From: Lamellibrachia columna
Lineage: Eukaryota; Annelida; Polychaeta; Sabellida; Siboglinidae
Length of the DNA: 64,000 nucleotides
Assembly (NCBI GenBank): GCA_963662155.1
Contig: OY759263.1
Span: 39,085,091-39,149,090, forward strand
Direction of reading: 5' to 3'
Of the stretch, positions 56,776 through 64,000 are shown in pieces. The notes beneath the pieces are model-generated. The model was given only the letters and a program-made list of their open reading frames with translations. It did not search any database and was not told the origin of the DNA. Numbering within the stretch: position 1 is the stretch's first letter; the number at the start of each line of letters is the position of its first letter. The position numbers and the translations under genes are program-made.

Positions 56776-57936
56776 TCATGGGTCGCTGTGGCGAGTCTCT
56801 CCCGTCGACTTGTCGGAGTGCGGCCTCTTGGGAAGCAACTTAGTCATGGCAATCGTCAGTCGTGCCCCGGCTTCCTGGTCACGTGGTGTAGATCGCCGGC
56901 AACAGAGAGACATGCAGAGCGACGCTCTGAACCTAGGACTGAGCAGACAGTAGATGATAAAGTTAAGCGTTGAGTTGATGTTGACGAGCAACTTGCTGAT
57001 GTTGTCCAGATAGAAGACAGTGTCGCCACACGAGTAACTGTGTGCGTAGCGCACGAAATGGAACGCACATAATGGCGTCTGGCACAATATGGCGACCACG
57101 ATGACCGTCACCAGCACAAACGTCACTTCCTGGGAAGTTCGCGACACTGCATTCCTCGAGACTAGTCGCCGTGCATTGTCTCGGAGTCGCTTTAGAATGT
57201 TGCACGTGAGAAACATTAGCGTTAGCATTGGTAATAGAATCAGCACGATGTTCACCAGCATCGCTTTGTAGACGACTTTATATGAGTACGTCACTCCAAA
57301 CGAAGTGCGCACTTCGAAGAACGTGGCGTTGTCGACGTCGCCAGACACGACACGGTACTCGAAGAAGCGCGGCAGATTGAAGGTGACAACGACAAAGATG
57401 GCACTCACCACGTAGAGGGCTGTCTTGGCATTGTTCCACACGCGACCAATGTCGTGAGGCCGACACACGGCCCAGTAGCGGTTCAACGCAATCAGCGTCA
57501 CGAACCAAATACTGCACATGTGACTGATGGGCGTGAGGATCCAGAAGTAGCGGACGTAGGGCCACGTCTTCCACGGGTTGTCGCAGGTGCGCGCGAAGTC
57601 ACAGATGTATGGCACGGAGTCGGTGAGGAAGACGGAGACGAGGAGGACGAGGTCTGTGGCTGCGAGGGACTGCAGCAGTGTCGACGACGGACGCCGTTGC
57701 CCATGCTGGAAGGCGCGCACGGACAACGCATTGGCCACACAGCCACATACACACAAGCTGCCTCCTAACACTCCCCACGTTACAAAACTGAACACCCCAC
57801 ACTCAACATTCATTTCCACTTGTCCGTCTGTCCGACATGTGTGGCCGACACGACGACAACACGGCCGAATGGTGCGAGCAGACAAGACGGCGGCGGTCGG
57901 CTGGTAGCTGTCGAATGCATTCCAGATGTCGAGCAT
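56776..57936 (-). CDS. Rhodopsin-class GPCR, FMRFamide-receptor-like
   Basis: 386 codons, one exon, intact. Seven hydrophobic segments: about 47-75 (VANALSVRAF), 85-104 (LAATDLVLLVSVF), 130-155, 170-190, 220-245, 270-292, 308-330. Class A marks: Asn in helix 1 (CVANAL), LAATD in helix 2, NRY at the end of helix 3 (ALNRYWAVCRP, where D/E-R-Y is usual), CQTP in helix 6, NSTLNFIIY in helix 7. NLPRFFEYR after helix 4 and ISKLLVNINSTLNFIIYC recall FMRFamide/myosuppressin-type peptide receptors. Extracellular loop 2 has no Cys, so the usual disulfide to helix 3 is missing. Plasma-membrane receptor, ligand unknown. An internal Met at residue 42 is an alternative start. Confidence 0.85.
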   Translation of the reverse strand: MLDIWNAFDSYQPTAAVLSARTIRPCCRRVGHTCRTDGQVEMNVECGVFSFVTWGVLGGSLCVCGCVANALSVRAFQHGQRRPSSTLLQSLAATDLVLLVSVFLTDSVPYICDFARTCDNPWKTWPYVRYFWILTPISHMCSIWFVTLIALNRYWAVCRPHDIGRVWNNAKTALYVVSAIFVVVTFNLPRFFEYRVVSGDVDNATFFEVRTSFGVTYSYKVVYKAMLVNIVLILLPMLTLMFLTCNILKRLRDNARRLVSRNAVSRTSQEVTFVLVTVIVVAILCQTPLCAFHFVRYAHSYSCGDTVFYLDNISKLLVNINSTLNFIIYCLLSPRFRASLCMSLCCRRSTPRDQEAGARLTIAMTKLLPKRPHSDKSTGETRHSDP

Positions 57937-58304
57937 GGAACAGTAGGGTCGAACAGGGCATACTCACACCCACGCGTTCTGGCTTACTGATAACTTGTCC
58001 ATAGAAACCCCCCTGCAGCAAATCAACCAGTCCGAGCAGTTAATGTAGCTGTACGATAAGTGTACTAATCGGTGCAGACCTAGCTCGTCAGAGGCCTGTG
58101 TTGCATTGATGACTATCAAATACATTAATTTATTTTTAGCTAAAATATATAGGTCATTGTACGTGAAGTGTGGCCTGTGTCTGCACGTGTTGGGTGTGAA
58201 AAAAGACAAACGTCGTCTTCAGAATCAGGGTCATTAAAATACGTTTGCTTTTTGTAAGGGTATCGCATTACTGATTCTTACATTTTAAAACAATTACAAT
58301 TATG

Positions 58305-58445
58305 TTACAGTGTAACATACACAGTGCATATTGTATGAAGTGAGCATGTGTAGAATACGCAGTGCCTATTGTATGGATTGACCAGGTGTAACGGACACAG
58401 TACCTATTTTATGGAGTGACCATGCAGGTGTAACGGACACAGTGT
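58305..58445. repeat. Degenerate 45-bp tandem repeat, about 3 units
   Basis: GTGTAACGGACACAGTRCCTA-type units upstream of the GPCR. Confidence 0.6.
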
Positions 58446-58631
58446 GAAACGATTACATATAGACACACACTGTAGACTGAGACGAGTGAACGACTAATAA
58501 ACTTGACTTCAAGGTCGGCGATTTAATTGTTAGCATTATAATTATTCAAATTGTGCATATGCGAATTTATTATTCTTGACAAGTTGATTTGACTACAAAC
58601 ACTCCATTATTAACACGCGATCAAAATGTTA

Positions 58632-59022
58632 CGGCACACATTAGTAGCGCATATAGGACAGGTTACCCATGGGTCACATTTAAACACATTAGTAGCGCAT
58701 GTAGGACAGGTTACCCATGGGTCACATTTAAACACATTAGTAGCGCATGTAGGACAGGTTACCCATGGGTCACATTTAAACACATTAGTAGCGCATATAG
58801 GACAGGTTACCCATGGGTCACATTTAAACACATTAGTAGCGCATGTAGAACAGGTTACCCATGGGTCACATTTAAACACATTAGTAGCGCATATAGGACA
58901 GGTTACCCATGGGTAACATTTAAACACATTAGTAGCGCATGTAGGACAGGTTACCCATGGGTCACATTTAAACACATTAGTAGCGCATATAGGACAGGTT
59001 ACCCATGGGTCACATTTAAACG
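58632..59022. repeat. 48-bp minisatellite, 8 units
   Basis: Unit includes CACATTAGTAGCGCATGTAG and GACAGGTTACCCATGGGTCA. TATAGG/TGTAGG variants alternate. 48 = 16 x 3 gives spurious frames. Confidence 0.97.
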
Positions 59023-59029
59023 CGTATTA

Positions 59030-59350
59030 ACAAGAATAACAAGGCAAAGGCCCGGATGGCGAGTGGACAAGAAAGCCATTGGCTTATCGAGAGTCCACCA
59101 ATTTTTTTTATTTGTAACCCGCCCTCCTGAGATATGTGTCAACCTAGTTTTTAAGCATATTCACGCTGCTAGCAGTTACACAATCTGTAGATAATTTGTT
59201 CCATCCACTGATTGTCCTCTGTGAGAAAGAGTACTTCCTGATATCCAATCTACGCTGATCCTTTACTAATGTTATTTCATGTCCTCTCGTTCTGCTATCT
59301 TTCTTGAGTGAGAAAAAAATATTGCTATCAATATGTTCATACCCATTCAA
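59030..59350 (-). pseudogene. LINE 3' tail fragment
   Basis: The minus strand encodes TRGHEITLVKDQRRLDIRKY then SFSQRTISGWNKLSTDCVTA, the conserved C-terminal tail after LINE reverse transcriptase. It is closely similar to 52660-52860. Truncated copy abutting the 48-bp array. Confidence 0.7.
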
Positions 59351-59559
59351 TATATATCGTAAAAAGTTTTTTTACAATTGACAAACAAATTGATTTCCTC
59401 TTAACCGCCTTGTCTGTAGGATTGTTAAACCACATTCTCTCGGTCGTTATTCAGTTCTGGAATCATTTTAGTTGCTCTCCTCTGTATTTTTTTCAAGCGT
59501 TATTTAGCAACACAACGTAGTAATGCCATGTACAATGGTAACTTTAGGAAGGTTACGCT

Positions 59560-59655
59560 ATAGCTTGTTTTGTCTTGTCGCCAGTTTAATAAGATCTTGT
59601 TTTATCTTGTCGCCAGTTTAATAAGATCTTGTTTTGTCTTGTCGCCAGTTTATGA
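59560..59655. repeat. 32-bp tandem repeat, 3 units
   Basis: TTTTGTCTTGTCGCCAGTTT plus AATAAGATCTTG. Confidence 0.9.
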
Positions 59656-60069
59656 AACATATTTAACAAGATTTGATCAGATGGAACAAGATCTGTCATC
59701 CAAAGTAACACACCCCCAAATATAAGTAATGGGCAAGGAGCGAAGCTATTTCCTTATCCAGTCCAAACAATTATTCTGATCCAGGGTGGTCTTAGGAGTC
59801 TCAAGACCCCCCTAGGCCATGGAGGGGATGTTAGACCACCTATATCCGTGGTAAATATTACGGTAAAGGACAACGTATATAGGCCAACATCGGAACTATA
59901 GTAAAGACTGAAGGGTTAACATCAGCAGCCGGCTAATATTAACCCTTCTGTCAGTAGAACGACACAGGGTTTCGTCCGCCCCCACCCACCCACCCGGTTT
60001 GTAAGTAGAACGACATAATGACTACGACTGATTGAGACCCCCCGCCAACAAGCCTAGATGCAACCCTGC

Positions 60070-60360
60070 TATGCGTTGTCGAGGCTTGTCAGATATCTAC
60101 CAATTCTGTTTTTAAACATGTTAACTTCGCTGCTATATTGAAATAATCAGTACATAATGTGTTCCTTTCATTGTTGAACATTATTTTTATTCCAATGCAA
60201 GTAACTTTATAATCACTAATTCGTGGCCACTAGTTTTACTGTCTTTCTCATTTTTAAAGAAAACATTTCTACGAATAACTTCATAACCGATTATTAATTT
60301 TAAAACTTTCTTTGCCTCCTCTTAATCTCTAGGTTTTCATAGTTGGTGTTTCGCAGTTGT
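60070..60360 (-). pseudogene. Possible third LINE tail, very decayed
   Basis: Layout and scattered matches resemble 59030-59350 (for instance AAACATGTTAAC versus AAGCATATTCAC, and ATTCGTGGCCACTAGTTTT). Low certainty. Confidence 0.3.
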
Positions 60361-61320
60361 GGAATCAGAATAAAACCGCAAACCCACATTGCTCTGGTAT
60401 ATCATGTCAATATTAATTGTTACTGAGAATACCTTTTCTTTGATGGTTGTACATATTGTGCAGTAAGGGAAGTTCGGGTAATTCGTACGTTGAGTAAATA
60501 GTACCGACGCGATTCCCAAGAATTGGTATATACTTCGAATATCAATTATGGACCGTTTAGTAGCACCAGGACGCAGGCCCGAAAACGATGAGCAGTGTTT
60601 TTTTTATTTTGCACCTGATGATGTAAAATGACCCTGACAGAAAGTAGATGCAGTTTTTTTACTAATACTGCACGAAGAACTGCTATCCCGTGAACACGAG
60701 CAGTCAGTCATAGGCACATTCGTATATGTTTACGACGGCTCAGTCCACACATTAAATGTGCGTCAAGCGTTTGTATGCGATACGTGTTGGGCAATTAGTA
60801 GGAGGTGGAGGGTAAATCGTACCAGTGGAACTTATTACCCGCTCAAGGTACTATTTATGCTTCACACCAGGCATGGGACAATTAATCAACTAGATTGGTT
60901 AGTTTAGTTCTTGTTTCAATTAATGTAAGTTATTTTGAAAGTTAAGTAACTTAGTTAACGATTAACTTCGCTGGTCTATGAATGACCCTCTGAGCAACAC
61001 GAACAACATATCTATTCTACATGTTTCTATTACCTTACATCATTAATTTAGTTTATATATAGTGAACAGCCAAAATCACTGACTAAATACAAACATGTAT
61101 CTGTATCACCAACCACACCAATATCCTGTTCACAACGCCTACATTTCACCATGCATTTGGTTTACAATTGCCTTCGATGGAATCCACATTTGAAGGAACT
61201 TCAACCTCACTATGGACTGAAGCTATATTCATTTTTATATTCAAATCAACATTGTTACAATAAATATGTATTACTCAACTCAATGCAAATGTGAAACTTT
61301 TATAGCAATTTTACAACTTT

Positions 61321-61452
61321 ATGTTACTATTTAATGTGATGGGTGAAAAGGAAGATGCGATTGAATGTGAGGTCTGCCTAAGGAGGGCACAAAGTGTATG
61401 TGCATGTGTGGACAACTGGGGACAATATGTATGCGAGCTGTGTAAGGATTAA
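61321..61452 (+). other. Small Cys-rich ORF, 43 residues
   Basis: MLLFNVMGEKEDAIECEVCL followed by CACVDNW and CELCKD, with a CX2C pair at each end like a zinc ribbon or the PHD-like tail of a pogo transposase. Nearby 60466-60490 and 61518-61560 share GGTAA and TTCGTAC motifs in inverted order, so this may be a small transposon remnant. Could be chance. Confidence 0.25.
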
Positions 61453-61559
61453 TCATTGTTTTTCATTCATTTATACTGACTTTTTCGAAAAGTTGTAACA
61501 ACACCTGTTTCCTTGGGGAGTACGAATAACGTAACTTACCAAATCCCCCATTTTACATT

Positions 61560-63146
61560 ATATGTCTATGTTCCTATATATAATGTGTAACGATTTACAT
61601 TTTCCAAATTCTTTGTAAACTGTTTGTGTTACTGCGACACCATAGACGTATTCCAGAAATTTACACATTCCAGAATAAAAAAACATGCGTAGGCCGTGTC
61701 AATTTGAAACGCCTTTCCGCATCCTAACAAGAATACAATGGTAAATACATTACAAGAAAACATCAACAAAATGCACTTTTATTTAGTCGAGTTTAGTCTT
61801 ACAATGTATTAAAAGGCAATTTTTATCACTGACCGACGAACACATGTTTTATCCAACAAGCATTCAGTTTGCCAACTAATGTTTAGAATTAAAATTTAAA
61901 GTATTTCGGTGAGAAACAAGTAGGGCAATCAAACTAGACGCAACATGGTATGTTGATGGCGTTAACCACAGTAGTGATATATTATAATGTAACTGGTTGA
62001 AGACTGGTGCAAGCCCGTCTTGATACTTACTGGCTGGCATAGGCTGAGAACAGTATTCAGTATTATTACTATTTTAGCACAGGGCTGAGATCACATACTG
62101 TAAATACAACACAGGTCATAAGGTTGTGCATATCTTTCTAAATTATTTTATTTCAAACACTTCGTCAGGTTATTTTAAGATAGAGAAACGAATTTCGCAA
62201 AAACAATATAAGAAATTCGCATATGTCATGTACAGATAAAAAAAACATTATATAGCGCCCGACTATTTGAACGTAGTCAGCTGTCTCAACAATGCAAGAT
62301 GTCCATTAATAAGAAACGAAAAACAGCCACCAGCACCAGCCATATCTGAATGAGTTAAGTGGAAACACATGCTACAATAGAGAGGGTTTGTTCTCGTCTG
62401 GATCTATTCAAACGGACTATAGTGTGTGCACTGCGCATGAATTGTGTGCCACTCAAGTCGGTCTCGCCGCAACAAGTTCCCCATTTCGCTCGAGTTAGGC
62501 CTAGTCAACTCCCATTTGGCACTGCGTATTGACACCAAACATTCTCATGCTCCATGTTTGAGCCGGTGTTTGATTAAGTTACTGCATTGATTAAGCAACT
62601 GTAAAAATTAGACTAAAACAATTCAACAAAATACTTGAGGCTGTAAGATCGTATAGTTTGTCGCAACTTGTGCGTGCCAACATGCTCGAGACAAAAGACG
62701 GAACATGAGAATGCCAGCTCTCGCTGCATTCCGTTAACTGCACGTGGCAATTGCCAACTAATACGAGCCGATGGCCAGGCGGCAGCCAGAACGTACTCTG
62801 ATTAGACCTGTCACGCTCAATTTGGTCCGGAGCAAAAATCGGTCCGCGTGACTAGTTTTGGCAATCACAAATTATTGATCCCCCTTGAATAAAACGGCTT
62901 TAGTAAAACAGTTTTGGCTGCCAAAGGTAGTCCCTTGACTTTATATTCAGAAGGGCTTTTTTCAGAGCACTAAAACGAAACAGAGAAAGCACAAACATAA
63001 TGCATAATTACGAAGATTAACCTATAGATACTTACAATACATACAATTATTATATACAGTCAAACCTGTTTTAAGCGAACGCTCAATGGAAGGTTGAACG
63101 TATGTGGTCTCTGAATACAGGTTGCATCTTAATAACGTGGTACTTC

Positions 63147-63150
<4 letters not shown>
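61560..63150. other. No gene seen
   Basis: AT-rich sequence. I recognise nothing. Confidence 0.5.
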
Positions 63151-63151
<1 letters not shown>

Positions 63152-63196
<45 letters not shown>

Positions 63197-63208
63197 TGCG
63201 TGCGTTCG
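63152..63208. repeat. (GT)n(GCGT)n microsatellite
   Basis: A GT run passes into CGTG as at 36862 and 37391. Confidence 0.95.
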
Positions 63209-63267
63209 TTCGTGAGTGCGTGCACAAATTCAAGAGACATTTCAGGGATGCTTTCCCGAGTGTGGAG

Positions 63268-64000
63268 GGTAGGGTGGGATAAGAAGCCCCCTTACATTTC
63301 CAAGGTTATACGTGCGTGATGCCTGTCTCTGATGGACGAATGCAATGCTGCCACCTAGTGACTACTCTGTCCGAATGCACACGCAGGCGAAAAACACGGT
63401 TGATAAAATATCTGCATTTTAAGTTTTCCTGCACGTTTGATGTAATATTTTTGTGTTTGTAATGTTTTATTGCAACATACGCTTAACGTCGTGCAATACG
63501 CTTAACGTCGTGCAAGTGCTGTTATATTTATCATCAGTGCATATAGCATCATTCATTGTTACAAAAGTGGGCGATAGTTAGTATTAGCGCGAGAATTTAC
63601 AGTTGTCCAGAAGAAGCCCCCTAGAAGCAAAAAAAATTACCACACAGCACACACAAGAAGCAGCCGTTGGACAGGTCGTACATCAAGTCTCTGAAGAGTG
63701 CGTGTAACGCAGCGGCTGACAGCTGGATGGTTGCCAACCCCGGAAAAAAGAATCACTGCTTACGACATGGCAGCGATACGCCACACAAGACAAAGCCGTG
63801 GCTGGCTTTCGTGCGTATGGACTTTGGCCATAAGATGCAGAAGCTTTAGTGATGAGGACTACTTTGCCTCTGCGGTTACTGATGAGGACGCCTTGCCGCC
63901 AACCGACGGCTCATCGACAGCCTTACCGCGACAAGCGACCATGCATGCTCTAACTACCGGCTCAAAGCGATCATGCACGCTTTAAATGCCAGCTCAAGAC
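63268..64000 (+). mobile_element. Pogo-like transposon, runs off window
   Basis: A candidate left end, TAGGGTGGGATAAGAAGCCC (63269-63288), resembles the ends near 35997 and 30509 (TAGGGTG...). A transposase fragment follows on the plus strand at 63655. The right end is outside the window. Confidence 0.4.
63655..63940 (+). pseudogene. Pogo-type DDE transposase fragment
   Basis: Reads KKQPLDRSYIKSLKSACN then AAADSWMVANPGK. After a frameshift it reads RITAYDMAAI, and finally RCRSFSDEDYFASAVTD. The QPLD block next to the last catalytic Asp, the DSW-N-PGK-RIT-YDMA sequence and the FSDEDF-A-SAVTD end are typical of pogo/Jerky-like transposases. Everything before the last catalytic region is absent. 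Confidence 0.6.

Overview
The window is nuclear DNA of an invertebrate animal. There are no operons. There is one single-exon rhodopsin-class GPCR and one short amidated-neuropeptide precursor, surrounded by decayed retrotransposons, DNA transposons and an extreme density of mini- and microsatellites. The GLFF-amide-type peptide hints at a lophotrochozoan (mollusc, annelid or brachiopod type), but that is only an inference.

Layout. 1-4.2 kb: a possible tRNA-derived SINE, a LINE tail, a TA-rich hairpin and a 31-bp minisatellite. 4.2-9.5 kb: a plus-strand Ty3/gypsy element with near-identical long repeats; gag, protease and the RT amino end are missing, but RNase H and integrase are open. 9,583-28,178: a complete Polinton/Maverick (adintovirus-like) element bounded by the exact 6-bp target duplication AACGAA. 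Its terminal inverted repeats are about 5.3-5.7 kb long. Each carries a hexon-like major capsid gene, an adenain-like protease gene and the end of a pVI-like gene, so these exist twice in opposite orientation. Between the arms, on the plus strand, lie protein-primed DNA polymerase B, a packaging ATPase, a small basic late protein, a conserved late protein, integrase, a penton-like protein and the pVI-like protein. Nearly all are frameshifted, stopped or internally deleted.

28-36 kb: nested pogo-like DNA transposon remnants with 13-, 12-, 22- and 30-bp tandem arrays. 36-42.4 kb: GT/CGTG runs, a 50-bp array, the neuropeptide gene (38.9-39.2 kb, minus) and a 43-bp array. 42.5 kb: a possible hAT end. 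43.6-51.8 kb: a minus-strand LINE interrupted twice. A 3.5-kb gypsy element with 130-bp LTRs sits inside reverse-transcriptase motif A (duplication GAAAC), and a 51-bp, 17-codon minisatellite of about 50 units has grown inside the endonuclease. 52.6-54.8 kb: a second, older LINE. 55.7-59 kb: (TA)n, a 63-bp array, the GPCR gene (minus) and a 48-bp array ending in a LINE tail. 59-64 kb: repeat fragments, and the start of a pogo-like element that runs off the window.

How the genes fit together. The Polinton once encoded a full virus-like toolkit (replication, integration, packaging, capsid, maturation). The lesions show that this copy cannot work alone. The two host genes are unrelated in position, about 18 kb apart, though both belong to neuropeptide signalling.
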